DNA from: JAGOCV01 sp049445855
GTDB taxonomy: Bacteria; Pseudomonadota; Gammaproteobacteria; Burkholderiales; Burkholderiaceae_C
NCBI RefSeq assembly: GCF_049445855.1
Contig: NZ_JBMSDV010000003.1
Span: 558,001-622,000, forward strand
Direction: 5' to 3'
Length of the DNA stretch: 64,000 nt
In this document: piece after piece, positions 1 to 8,322 of the stretch
Numbering within the stretch: position 1 is the stretch's first letter
Layout of the letters: every line of letters begins with the position of its first letter
Made by a program: the position numbers and the translations under genes
Notes under the pieces: model-generated
The model's input: only the letters and a program-made list of their open reading frames with translations
Told to the model about the DNA's origin: nothing
The model's database searches: none

Positions 1-1194
1 GACATCGGCACCGCCAAGGTGATGGCGGTGGTGGCCGAGGTGTTGCCGGGCGGCGAGCTCAAGCTCGCAGGCCTTGGCATTGCCCCGGGCAACGGGCTCA
101 AGCGCGGCGTGGTGGTCAACATCGACGCCACGGTGCAGAGCATCCAGCAGGCGCTCAAAGAAGCCGAGTTGATGGCCGATTGCAAGATCACGCGCGTGTA
201 CACCGGCATCACCGGCAGCCACATCCGCGGCATCAACTCCAGCGGCATGGTGGCGGTGAAGGACCGTGAAGTCACGCCGGCCGACGTGGCGCGCGTTGTG
301 GAGACGGCCAAGGCGATCAATATCTCCACCGACCAGCGCCTGCTGCTGGTGGAGCCGCAGGAGTTCGTGATCGACGGGCAGGACGTGCGCGAACCCATCG
401 GCATGAGCGGCATCCGCCTCGAAGCGAAGGTGCACATCGTCACCGGTGCGCAGAGCGCGGCCGAGAACATCATCAAGTGCGTGCGCCGCTGCGGGCTCGA
501 AGTGGAGCAACTCATGCTGAATCCGCTGGCCTCCAGCCTGTCGGTGCTGAGCCAGGACGAGCGTGAACTCGGCGTTGCACTGGTGGACATCGGCGCGGGC
601 ACGACCGACGTGGCCATCTTCACCGGCGGTGCGATCCGACACACGGCGGTGATCCCGATTGCGGGCGACCTGATCACGAGCGACATCGCGATGGCGCTGC
701 GCACGCCCACGAAAGACGCAGAAGACATCAAGGTGGAGAGCGGCTGCGCCAAGCAGTTGCTGGCCGATCCGGAAACGCAGGTGGAAGTGCCGGGCCTGGG
801 CGACCGTGGTCCGCGCATGCTCAGCCGGCAGGCGCTGGCCGGCGTGATCGAGCCGCGTATCGAGGAAATCTTCTCGCTGGTGCAGCAGGTGGTCCGCGAG
901 TCGGGCTTCGAGGAAGTGCTGTCCTCGGGCATCGTGCTCACCGGCGGCAGCGCGGTGATGCCGGGCATGGTGGAACTGGGTGAGGACATCTTCCTCAAGC
1001 CCGTGCGCCGCGGCCTGCCGCGCTACTCGAGCGCGCTGTCGGACATGGTCGCCCAGCCGCGTGCGGCCACGGTGATGGGTTTGCTGGAAGAAGCGCGCCT
1101 CGCACGGCTGCGCGGCTTCAAGGTGGCACAGAAGAACGGGTCGATGTCGACCGCGCTGGGCCGCGTCAAGGACTGGTTCGTGGGCAACTTCTGA
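1..1194 (+). CDS. ftsA: Cell division protein FtsA (5' end outside window)
   Basis: Actin-like ATPase that tethers FtsZ filaments to the inner membrane. The reading frame is open from base 1 and begins DIGTAKVMAVVAE, the phosphate-1 motif near the start of FtsA, so only about a dozen N-terminal residues are missing. The phosphate-2 motif DIGAGTTDVAIF lies about halfway, an adenosine-type motif (VLTGGSAVMPG) follows, and the C-terminus LGRVKDWFVGNF fits the amphipathic membrane-targeting helix. The GTG at base 19 is an internal valine codon, not the start. ftsZ follows after 175 bp, the usual dcw order. That gap holds a 9-bp direct repeat (ATGAACGTT at 1282 and 1296) of unknown meaning and otherwise nothing I recognise. 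Confidence 0.97.
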   Translation, partial: DIGTAKVMAVVAEVLPGGELKLAGLGIAPGNGLKRGVVVNIDATVQSIQQALKEAELMADCKITRVYTGITGSHIRGINSSGMVAVKDREVTPADVARVVETAKAINISTDQRLLLVEPQEFVIDGQDVREPIGMSGIRLEAKVHIVTGAQSAAENIIKCVRRCGLEVEQLMLNPLASSLSVLSQDERELGVALVDIGAGTTDVAIFTGGAIRHTAVIPIAGDLITSDIAMALRTPTKDAEDIKVESGCAKQLLADPETQVEVPGLGDRGPRMLSRQALAGVIEPRIEEIFSLVQQVVRESGFEEVLSSGIVLTGGSAVMPGMVELGEDIFLKPVRRGLPRYSSALSDMVAQPRAATVMGLLEEARLARLRGFKVAQKNGSMSTALGRVKDWFVGNF

Positions 1195-1369
1195 GGACGA
1201 TGTGATGCACAGGAAACTCTATCTCGCCCGCGGAAGCCCGCCTCGCATCGATTGCCGATGGCGGTGCACCGGCCCGCCTTCATGAACGTTGGGAAATGAA
1301 CGTTCAACACACGACACAAATAAAACTGTCTTTAACTATCTGGCAACTGCAGGAATCTAGGAGCACCAA

Positions 1370-2599
1370 ATGCCTATCGAAATGATTGAAGTCGAAGAGT
1401 TCAACCTGGGCACGCAAATCAAGGTCATCGGCGTCGGTGGTGGTGGCGGCAACGCTGTCGCGCACATGATCGACCGTGGCGTGCAAGGCGTGGAATTCAT
1501 CTGTGCGAACACCGACGCGCAAGCGCTGGCGCGCAGCGTGGCGCACAAGACCATCCAGCTGGGCAACAGCGGCCTGGGCGCGGGCAGCAAGCCCGACAAG
1601 GGCCGTGACTGCGCCGAAGTTGCCGTGGAAGACATCCGCGCGGCCATCGACGGCGCGCACATGCTGTTCATCACCGCCGGCATGGGCGGCGGCACCGGCA
1701 CCGGCGCTGCACCCGTCATCGCACGCGTGGCGAAGGAAATGGGCATCCTGACCGTGGGCGTGGTGACCAAGCCCTTCGAATTCGAAGGCGGCCGCCGCAT
1801 GACCAATGCCGATGCCGGTCTGACCGAACTCGAAGCGAATGTCGACTCGCTGATCGTCGTGCTGAACGAGAAGCTGCTCGAAGTGCTGGGTGACGACGTC
1901 ACGCAGGACGAAGCCTTCGCACACGCCAACGACGTGCTGAAGAACGCCGTCGGCGGCATCGCCGAAATCATCAATGTGCCTGGCCATGTGAACGTCGACT
2001 TCGAAGACGTGCGCACGGTGATGGGTGAGCCCGGCAAGGCGATGATGGGCACGGCCGTGGCTTCCGGACCGGACCGCGCGCGCATTGCCGCCGAACAGGC
2101 CGTCGCCTGCCCGCTGCTGGAAGGCATCGACCTGTCCGGCGCCAAGGGCGTGCTGGTGCTGATCACCGCCGCCAAGGGTTCGCTCAAGCTGGCCGAGTCG
2201 AAGCTCGCGATGAACACCATCCGCGCCTACGCTTCGCCCGATGCGCATGTCATCTACGGCACGGCCTACGACGACGGCCTGGGCGACGAGATCCGTGTGA
2301 CCGTGGTTGCGACCGGCCTGTCCCGCCAGGGCCAGCGCCGCACGGCCCCGCCGCTGCAGGTGCTGCGCACCGGCACCGACAACGTGCCGTTCCACGTGCC
2401 CACGGTGAACAACGCCGTCGGCGGTCCCGGTGCAGCGATGCCCGCGCAGACCGTTCAGCAACCCGACTACGGCACGATGGCCGTGCCGAGCGTCTGGCGC
2501 ACCAACCGCACGCAGGCGGCCGCCAAGGTCGATGCGCTGTCGTCGGGCGGCATGGACGACTTCGAAATCCCGGCCTTCCTGCGCAAGCAAGCCGATTGA
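1370..2599 (+). CDS. ftsZ: Cell division GTPase FtsZ
   Basis: Tubulin-like GTPase that forms the cytokinetic ring. The 409-residue product has the N-terminal glycine-rich segment VIGVGGGGGNAV, the tubulin signature GGGTGTGAAP near residue 105 and the catalytic-loop region NVDFEDVRTVM near residue 205. It ends with the conserved peptide DDFEIPAFLRKQ that binds FtsA and ZipA. Length is normal. The ATG is preceded by AGGAGC at good spacing. It lies directly downstream of ftsA and upstream of lpxC, as in most proteobacteria. Confidence 0.98.
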   Translation: MPIEMIEVEEFNLGTQIKVIGVGGGGGNAVAHMIDRGVQGVEFICANTDAQALARSVAHKTIQLGNSGLGAGSKPDKGRDCAEVAVEDIRAAIDGAHMLFITAGMGGGTGTGAAPVIARVAKEMGILTVGVVTKPFEFEGGRRMTNADAGLTELEANVDSLIVVLNEKLLEVLGDDVTQDEAFAHANDVLKNAVGGIAEIINVPGHVNVDFEDVRTVMGEPGKAMMGTAVASGPDRARIAAEQAVACPLLEGIDLSGAKGVLVLITAAKGSLKLAESKLAMNTIRAYASPDAHVIYGTAYDDGLGDEIRVTVVATGLSRQGQRRTAPPLQVLRTGTDNVPFHVPTVNNAVGGPGAAMPAQTVQQPDYGTMAVPSVWRTNRTQAAAKVDALSSGGMDDFEIPAFLRKQAD

Positions 2600-2607
2600 T
2601 CGTGCCT

Positions 2608-2687
2608 ACCCCCGAAGCGGCTCTGCCGCCTCCCCCTCAAGGGGGCGACACCTGCGGCCCGGCGAAGCCGGTTCCGCGGTGTCACTG
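2608..2687. repeat. Intergenic palindromic element (Comamonadaceae REP-like)
   Basis: The ftsZ-lpxC gap contains nested inverted repeats. CCCCCTCAAGGGGG is a small hairpin next to GCGG/CCGC arms, and ACACC.GCGG...CCGC.GGTGT encloses an inner CCGGCGAAGCCGG hairpin. The composition resembles a repeat family I recall scattered between genes in Variovorax and Acidovorax. I saw no second copy in this window, so family membership is from memory. It could act as a transcript-end or RNA-stability structure between ftsZ and lpxC. Confidence 0.6.
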
Positions 2688-2740
2688 GCCTAGAGCCCTT
2701 TCGGGCAAGGCTTATTCTGGGTAAGTAAAATTCAGTCCCT

Positions 2741-3664
2741 ATGCTTCAGCAGCGCACACTGAAATCGATCACCAAGGCCGTGGGCGTGGGTCTCCATAGC
2801 GGCCAAAGGGTCGAGCTGACGCTGCGTCCCGCGCAGCCGGACACGGGCATCGTGTTCCGGCGTGTGGACTTGCCGCAGCCGGTGGACATTCCGATTTCAG
2901 CGCTGGCGGTCACGGACACGCGGCTGGCTTCCACCATCTCGGCAGGCGGCGCGAAGGTTCACACCGTCGAGCATCTGATGTCTGCCTGTGCAGGTCTGGG
3001 CATCGACAACCTGTATGTGGACATCACGGCCGAAGAGGTGCCCATCCTCGACGGGTCGTCGGCGTCGTTCGTGTTCCTGCTGCAAAGTGCGGGCATCGAG
3101 ATGCAGAGGGCGCCCAAGCGCTTCATCCGCGTGCTCAAACCAGTGGAAGTGCGTGAAGGGCAGGGCGAGAACGTCAAGTGGGCACGGCTCGAGCCGTACC
3201 ACGGCTACCGCCTCAGCTTCGAGATCGAGTTCCACCATCCGGCTGTGGATTCGACCGGCCAGAGCGTCGTGTTCGACCTCGGTCAGGGCAACTACAGCCG
3301 CGACATCGCACGTGCACGCACCTTCGGCTTCACCAGGGACGTGGAGATGATGCGCAGCAACGGCCTCGCGCTCGGTGGCGGGCTGGACAATGCGATCGTC
3401 ATGGACGACTACAAGATGCTCAATAGCGACGGCCTGCGCTATGACGACGAGTTCGCCAAGCACAAGATCCTCGACGCCATGGGCGACCTGTACCTCGTCG
3501 GCAAACCGCTGCTGGCCGCCTACAGCGCATTCCGCTCCGGCCACGCCATGAACAACAAGCTGCTGCGTGAACTCCTCTCGCAGCAGGACGCCTACGAGGT
3601 CGTCACCTTCGAGGACGATCGCAAGGCACCGACCGGCTTCGCGCAACCCGCGCGCGCCTGGTGA
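2741..3664 (+). CDS. lpxC: UDP-3-O-acyl-N-acetylglucosamine deacetylase LpxC
   Basis: Zinc deacetylase for the committed step of lipid A synthesis. The 307-residue protein is of normal family length. The zinc motif HTVEHLMSACAGLGIDN includes His78, and the second metal/catalytic region KHKILDAMGDLYLVG lies near residue 245, with SGHAMNN close to the C-terminus. The N-terminal LKSITKAVGVGLHSG is a family hallmark. It follows ftsZ in the standard order. The first ATG fits the family start; I see only a weak ribosome-binding site. Confidence 0.97.
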   Translation: MLQQRTLKSITKAVGVGLHSGQRVELTLRPAQPDTGIVFRRVDLPQPVDIPISALAVTDTRLASTISAGGAKVHTVEHLMSACAGLGIDNLYVDITAEEVPILDGSSASFVFLLQSAGIEMQRAPKRFIRVLKPVEVREGQGENVKWARLEPYHGYRLSFEIEFHHPAVDSTGQSVVFDLGQGNYSRDIARARTFGFTRDVEMMRSNGLALGGGLDNAIVMDDYKMLNSDGLRYDDEFAKHKILDAMGDLYLVGKPLLAAYSAFRSGHAMNNKLLRELLSQQDAYEVVTFEDDRKAPTGFAQPARAW

Positions 3665-3686
3665 ACCACCGCAAGGAACGCTTGCG

Positions 3687-3863
3687 ATGCTGATTTTCCG
3701 CTGGCTCGTTCTCCTGCTTCTGCTCGCGTCGGCCGTGAGCTTCGCGTTCTATGCCGGCACCGGCCAGCCGCGTTTCAAGCAGTGGGGCCTCATCATCCTG
3801 AAATGGACGGTGATTGCGGCGCTCGCCTTCTTCGGCGTGCTGGTGCTCGAGCGGCTGGCCTGA
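3687..3863 (+). CDS. Small two-span membrane protein downstream of lpxC
   Basis: A 58-residue ORF starting 22 bp after lpxC, with GCAAGGAA a few bases before the ATG. It has two predicted membrane segments (about residues 5-23 and 34-55) joined by a short polar loop YAGTGQPRFKQWG. I recall a similar short protein after lpxC in related Burkholderiales but know of no function. The longer open frame beginning at 3567 reads through lpxC out of frame and is not the true start. Probably co-transcribed with lpxC. Confidence 0.7.
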   Translation: MLIFRWLVLLLLLASAVSFAFYAGTGQPRFKQWGLIILKWTVIAALAFFGVLVLERLA

Positions 3864-3975
3864 GCGTTGTCTGGCATGACCTGTTGTAAAGGTCTGTTTC
3901 CTTAACGATCTTTGACTTTTCATTTCCTCTTCCTCCCTTAGCCTGCCGGCCAAGGTTCTGGGAGAGGAAGAAAGT

Positions 3976-6168
3976 TTGACTACGCACCCACATTCGGCGG
4001 GCATTGCCATGCATCCGCCGAAAGCGATGCCGCAAGCGGCGCATCCGCTGGCATGCCTATGTACGCTGGCACGGTTTCATCAGATCGCCGCCGATCCAAA
4101 TACGCTTGCGCATCAGCTCGGTCTGTCCAACAACGAGCCTGTCACGACACAGGATCTGCTTCTGGCGGCGAAGCACCTGGGCCTTAAAGCGAAGCTGAGC
4201 AGAACGGGTGCGGAGCGCCTGCAATTGAGTCCGCTGCCTGCTCTGGCCTTCCTCCGGTCTGAAGAAGGCGAGGTGCGCACGGTGCTGCTGGCCCAGTGCG
4301 ACGGCCAGCGGGTGCTGTATCAGGAAGGCTCGGCCAACCGCCCGACGATCGAACCGCTGGAGCAGTTCAAGGCGCACTGGACGGGTGAGCTCATCCTGGT
4401 CACCAGCCGCGCGAGCCTGGCCGGAGAGTTGGCCAAATTCGACTTCAGCTGGTTCATCCCGAGCCTGGTCAAGCACCGCAAGCTGCTCGCCGAAGTGCTG
4501 GCCATCAGCTTCATGCTGCAGCTGTTTGCGCTGGTGAGCCCCTTGTTCTTCCAGGTGGTGATGGACAAGGTGCTGGTGCACCGGGGCCTGACCACGCTGG
4601 ATGTGCTGGTCATCGGGCTGGTGGTGGTGGTGATCTTCGAGAGCGTGCTCTCAGGCCTGCGGGCTTACGTGTTCAGCCACACCACGAGCCGCATCGACGT
4701 GGAGCTGGGCGCGCGCCTGTTCAGGCATCTGGTCCAGTTGCCGCTGGCGTACTTCCAGTCCCGCCGCGTGGGCGACTCGGTCGCCCGCGTGCGCGAGCTG
4801 GAGAACATCCGCAGCTTCCTGACCGGCAACGCGCTCACGGTGCTGCTGGACGTGGTGTTCTCGGTGGTGTTCGTTGCGGTGATGCTGTTCTACAGCGTGA
4901 GCCTCACACTCATCGTGCTGGCGAGCCTGCCGCTGTACTTCGGCCTGTCCCTGTTCGTGGTGCCGGTGCTGAGGAAACGGCTGGACGAGAAGTTCGCGCG
5001 CGGTGCCGAGAACCAGTCGATGCTGGTGGAGACGGTGACGGGCATCCAGACGGTGAAGGCGAGTGCCCTGGAGCCTGCCTTCGCCCGACAGTGGGACAAC
5101 CGCCTGGCCGCCTACGTCTCGGCCAGCTTCAAGACGCAGAACCTGGCGACCTGGGCACATGAGGGCGTGAACCTCATCGGCAAGCTGGTGAACGCGGCCA
5201 CGCTGTGGTGGGGTGCGCACCTCGTCATGGACAACCAGTTGACCGTCGGCCAGTTCGTGGCCTTCAACATGTTCGCGCAGCGCGTGGCGCAGCCCATCAT
5301 GCGCATGGCGCAGCTGTGGACCGACTTCCAGCAGACAGGCATCTCCATGGCGCGGCTGGGCGACATCCTGAACACCCGCACCGAGGGTGCACCGGCCAAC
5401 GCCGCGCAACTGCCGCCCGTGAAGGGCCGCATCGTGCTGGACGGCGTGCGCTTCCGCTACCGGGCCGAGGCCGCACCGGTGCTGAGCGACGTGCACCTGG
5501 ACATCCGTGCGGGCGAGGTGCTGGGCATCGTCGGCCGCTCGGGTTCCGGCAAGAGCACGCTCACCAAACTGATCCAGCGGCTGTACGTGCCCGAGCAGGG
5601 CCGGGTGCTCATCGACGGCATCGACGTCAGCCTCATCGATGCAGCGCAACTCAGAAGGCAGGTGGGCGTGGTGCTGCAGGAGAACTGGCTCTTCAACCGC
5701 AGCGTGCGGGAGAACATCGCCATCGCCGACCCGGCCGCGCCCATCGAAGCCGTGATCCAGGTCGCAAAACTTGCCGGTGCGCACGACTTCGTGAGCGAGC
5801 TGCCCGAGGGCTATGACACGATCGTGGGCGAGCAAGGCTCGGGCCTCTCGGGCGGGCAGCGGCAGCGCATTGCCATTGCCCGGGCGCTCTTCACCAACCC
5901 GCGCATCCTGATCCTGGACGAAGCGACGAGCGCGCTGGACTACGAGAGCGAAGCCATCATCCAGCAGAACATGGCGCGCATCAGCCAGGGCCGCACGGTG
6001 ATCATCATTGCGCACCGCCTCTCGGCCGTGAAAGATGCCCACCGCATCGTCGTGATGGAGAAGGGCCAGATCGCCGAGGAGGGCAGCCATGCCCAGTTGC
6101 TGGGCAAAGTCGACGGCATCTATGCACGCCTGTGGAAGATGCAGGACGGAAGGCAGGTGGAGGCATGA
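3976..6168 (+). CDS. Type I secretion ABC exporter (HlyB/RtxB-like)
   Basis: Inner-membrane ATPase/permease that exports unfolded RTX proteins. The N-terminal 130 residues form a C39-peptidase-like domain, but no catalytic-looking Cys-His pair is evident, as in HlyB, where the domain binds substrate instead of cutting it. A membrane domain follows (about 150-450). The nucleotide-binding domain has Walker A GRSGSGKST, signature LSGGQRQR, Walker B ILILDEATSALD and the H-loop IAHRLS. The chosen start is TTG because GGAGAGGAAG lies just upstream; the first ATG (4009) has no comparable site. The gene overlaps the adaptor gene by 4 bases. The likely substrate is the RTX protein at 8636-13642. Confidence 0.93.
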   Translation: MTTHPHSAGIAMHPPKAMPQAAHPLACLCTLARFHQIAADPNTLAHQLGLSNNEPVTTQDLLLAAKHLGLKAKLSRTGAERLQLSPLPALAFLRSEEGEVRTVLLAQCDGQRVLYQEGSANRPTIEPLEQFKAHWTGELILVTSRASLAGELAKFDFSWFIPSLVKHRKLLAEVLAISFMLQLFALVSPLFFQVVMDKVLVHRGLTTLDVLVIGLVVVVIFESVLSGLRAYVFSHTTSRIDVELGARLFRHLVQLPLAYFQSRRVGDSVARVRELENIRSFLTGNALTVLLDVVFSVVFVAVMLFYSVSLTLIVLASLPLYFGLSLFVVPVLRKRLDEKFARGAENQSMLVETVTGIQTVKASALEPAFARQWDNRLAAYVSASFKTQNLATWAHEGVNLIGKLVNAATLWWGAHLVMDNQLTVGQFVAFNMFAQRVAQPIMRMAQLWTDFQQTGISMARLGDILNTRTEGAPANAAQLPPVKGRIVLDGVRFRYRAEAAPVLSDVHLDIRAGEVLGIVGRSGSGKSTLTKLIQRLYVPEQGRVLIDGIDVSLIDAAQLRRQVGVVLQENWLFNRSVRENIAIADPAAPIEAVIQVAKLAGAHDFVSELPEGYDTIVGEQGSGLSGGQRQRIAIARALFTNPRILILDEATSALDYESEAIIQQNMARISQGRTVIIIAHRLSAVKDAHRIVVMEKGQIAEEGSHAQLLGKVDGIYARLWKMQDGRQVEA

Positions 6169-7598
6169 GCGCGCCGCCATCCTCGGCCAACGAAGCTGCT
6201 GCGCCGGGGCACCCGGTCGCCGAACTCCTCAAACGCTACGCCACCATCTTCAAGGCCGCGTGGGCCTTGCGCCACCAGATGGCAGGGCCCGCAAGGCTGG
6301 CCGATGAAGCGGCCTTCCTGCCCGCAGCGCTCAGCCTGCAGGAGACCCCGGTTCACCCTGCACCACGAAGATTAGCCTGGGCGCTGATCGCACTCTTCGT
6401 CATCGCGCTGGCCTGGGCCATCCTCGGCCAGATCGACATCGTGGCCGTGGCGCCAGGCCGCATCGTGGTGAGCGAGCGCACCAAGGTCATCCAGCCGCTG
6501 GAGACCAGCGTCATCCGCAAGGTTCTGGTCAAGGATGGCGACAGGGTCAACGCCGGACAGGTGCTGGTGGAGCTGGACCCCACCATGGCCACCGCAGACA
6601 AGGCGAACGTGGCCGAGCAACTGGAGTTCGCGCGCAGTGAAGACCTGAGGACGAGCGCGCTGCTCAAGGCCATCGATGCGCAGACACCGCCCACCATCTC
6701 GACCACGGAGCCGGCGCAGACCCGCAACCAGCTCAATGCCGAATGGCAGGACATCCGGGCCAGGCTCGCACGGCTGGACGCCGAACTCAGCCGCAGGCAG
6801 GCCGAGCGCGAAACCGTGAAGGAAACCATCGCCAAGCTCGAAGCCACGCTGCCGATGGCGCAGGCACGCGAGGCGGACTTCAGGCGTCTGGTGGAGCAGG
6901 GCTACATCTCCGGTCATGCCACGCAAGACAAGACGCGTGAGCGCATCGAGCTCGAACGCGACCTGGCCACGCAGAAGGCGAGGCTGTCGGAAGCGAACCT
7001 CATCATCGAGGAAAGCCGCCAGACCAGAAGCGCGTACCTCGCCGAAACCCGAAGAGCACTGCAGGACCGGCAAGCCCAGGCCGCGTCGCGCCATCAGCAA
7101 CTCGCGCAGGACCAGGCCAAGGCCACACAGCGGGAGAACCTCACCCAGCTGAGAGCGCCGGTAGACGGCACGGTGCAGCAACTGGCCGTGCACACCGAAG
7201 GCGGTGTCGCCACCGAAGCGCAACCCCTCATGGTCATCGTGCCGCAGGAAGCCGAAATGACCGCAGAGGTGACGCTGGAGAACAAGGACATCGGCTTCGT
7301 CGAAGCCGGGCAGGAGGCCACCATCAAGATGGAAACGTTCCTGTACACGCGCTACGGCACGGTGCCGGCCACCGTGCAATGGGTCACGCCCGATGCGGTG
7401 AATGACGAGAAGCGCGGCGCGATCTTCCCGGTGACGCTCATCCTGAAGGCAAAGCAGATGGATGTGGATGGCAGGAAGGTGAACCTGTCACCGGGCATGA
7501 GCCTGACGGCGGAGATCAGGACGGGCAAGAGACGTGTGATCGAGTATCTGCTCAGTCCGATTCAGAGGGCGGGGAATGAGAGTTTGAGGGAGCGGTGA
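6165..7598 (+). CDS. Type I secretion membrane fusion protein (HlyD family)
   Basis: Periplasmic adaptor linking the ABC exporter to a TolC-type outer-membrane channel. The 477-residue protein has one membrane span at about residues 70-89, a lipoyl-like half-motif (VLVKDGDRVNAGQVLVELD), a long coiled-coil hairpin rich in Arg, Glu and Ala, the second half-motif LRAPVDGTVQQLAV, and the typical end GMSLTAEIRTGKRRVIEYLLSPI. The start overlaps the exporter stop (ATGA). No outer-membrane TolC-like gene is in the locus, so the channel must be encoded elsewhere. The stop overlaps the ATG of the RTX-linker relic at 7598. Confidence 0.95.
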   Translation: MSAPPSSANEAAAPGHPVAELLKRYATIFKAAWALRHQMAGPARLADEAAFLPAALSLQETPVHPAPRRLAWALIALFVIALAWAILGQIDIVAVAPGRIVVSERTKVIQPLETSVIRKVLVKDGDRVNAGQVLVELDPTMATADKANVAEQLEFARSEDLRTSALLKAIDAQTPPTISTTEPAQTRNQLNAEWQDIRARLARLDAELSRRQAERETVKETIAKLEATLPMAQAREADFRRLVEQGYISGHATQDKTRERIELERDLATQKARLSEANLIIEESRQTRSAYLAETRRALQDRQAQAASRHQQLAQDQAKATQRENLTQLRAPVDGTVQQLAVHTEGGVATEAQPLMVIVPQEAEMTAEVTLENKDIGFVEAGQEATIKMETFLYTRYGTVPATVQWVTPDAVNDEKRGAIFPVTLILKAKQMDVDGRKVNLSPGMSLTAEIRTGKRRVIEYLLSPIQRAGNESLRER

Positions 7599-7687
7599 TG
7601 CACAGCGGGTCTATTAACTACATCCGCAACAGCGTGGCCCGTACCGTGGGTGCCATCGACTTCGAAGAGAAATCCTTGAGTTCTTAA
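7598..7687 (+). pseudogene. Relic of RTX linker module (array copy 1)
   Basis: A 29-codon ORF whose ATG overlaps the HlyD stop (TGATG). After a few unrelated residues it reads YIRNSVARTVGAIDFEEK, matching YIRGGVARTVGAIDFEEN in the large RTX protein (bases about 9499-9552). It then stops in AT-rich DNA. DNA similarity covers about 55 bp. It is probably the worn remnant of a former RTX gene copy; whether it is translated is unknown. It forms the left edge of the array discussed in the findings. Confidence 0.6.
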
Positions 7688-7941
7688 TTTATTTAGAAAG
7701 AAGAAAGCTGAATGAATCTACTAATTATTCTTGCGCTAACAGGATTGATTTTTTCGTTCTTATCTATTGCTTTCTGGGCTGCATTTCAATCTGAAACCTA
7801 TTTTAGGCATGCATTTACCAAACCTCCAAGCTTTAAGGATTGCTCAACTAACTGGGTAGTCGCTTACGCAATGACAAGAATATTTCTATATTGCCTTTTC
7901 GCATTGGCTTTTACTTACTTCATTAAGGCATTCACAAGATC
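7688..7941 (+). other. AT-rich cassette between linker copies 1 and 2
   Basis: A segment visibly richer in A and T than the surrounding chromosome, bounded by two copies of the RTX linker module. Almost all of it is the small membrane-protein gene starting at 7712. The abrupt change in composition at both edges suggests foreign DNA brought in by exchange between linker copies. Confidence 0.5.
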
Positions 7942-7945
7942 ATGA
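7712..7945 (+). CDS. Small two-span membrane protein, candidate immunity protein
   Basis: A 77-residue protein with predicted membrane helices at about 2-25 and 50-72 and a cysteine-containing loop between them. I recognise no family. The gene is AT-rich and overlaps the following orphan linker ORF by 4 bases (ATGA), so the two look translationally coupled. AAAGAAGAAAG upstream can serve as ribosome-binding site. Its place next to a partial RTX gene resembles leftover immunity genes in other polymorphic toxin loci. That role is an inference; it could also be an unrelated short membrane protein. Confidence 0.55.
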   Translation: MNLLIILALTGLIFSFLSIAFWAAFQSETYFRHAFTKPPSFKDCSTNWVVAYAMTRIFLYCLFALAFTYFIKAFTRS

Positions 7946-8322
7946 CCGTCCCAAATTTCGTCACCGACTCCGGCCGCGCCGATACCGCCTGGGGCGAACT
8001 GCGCGTCTGGCAGGACACCATCCAGGACGGCGTGAGCCAGGCCTCCGAGCTCAAGACGCTCGCCTCGCTGAACATCACCGGCATCGACCTGAACGGCAGC
8101 GCCACCGGCCCCCAGGCCGGCCAGACCCTCAACAACAACCGCGTGGCCCTGTCCACCACCTACATCCGGGGCGGCGTCGCCCGCACCGTGGGTGCCATCG
8201 ACTTCGAGGAGAACGCCTTCTTCTCCGAGATCCCGCCCGAGCTGGTGGACGAGGAGGGCAACCCCGTCACCGTAAATAATTTCCTGAACAACCATCTCCA
8301 GAGAACATATGAACTCCATTGA
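7942..8322 (+). CDS. Orphan RTX linker fragment (array copy 2)
   Basis: A 126-residue ORF. Bases 7978-8273 match 9311-9606 inside the large RTX gene over 296 bp with only two differences that I could find. It is a deletion derivative: the 13 bases before the match equal 9193-9205, so 105 bp (35 codons) are missing in frame. The second EF-hand-like loop reads DTIQDGVSQASE instead of DTNQDGVSQASE. After the shared part it has a short private tail ending TYELH in AT-rich DNA. It overlaps the upstream gene by 4 bases and the downstream one by 14. It lacks RTX repeats and a secretion signal, so it is probably a recombination relic or donor. Confidence 0.55.
   Translation: MTVPNFVTDSGRADTAWGELRVWQDTIQDGVSQASELKTLASLNITGIDLNGSATGPQAGQTLNNNRVALSTTYIRGGVARTVGAIDFEENAFFSEIPPELVDEEGNPVTVNNFLNNHLQRTYELH

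Noticed and set aside
1304..2590. 428-codon frame opposite ftsZ
   Set aside because: Antisense shadow of a highly conserved gene with no recognisable protein features.
4651..6180. 509-codon frame opposite the ABC exporter
   Set aside because: Antisense shadow; composition is His/Arg/Ala-rich and all exporter motifs are on the plus strand.
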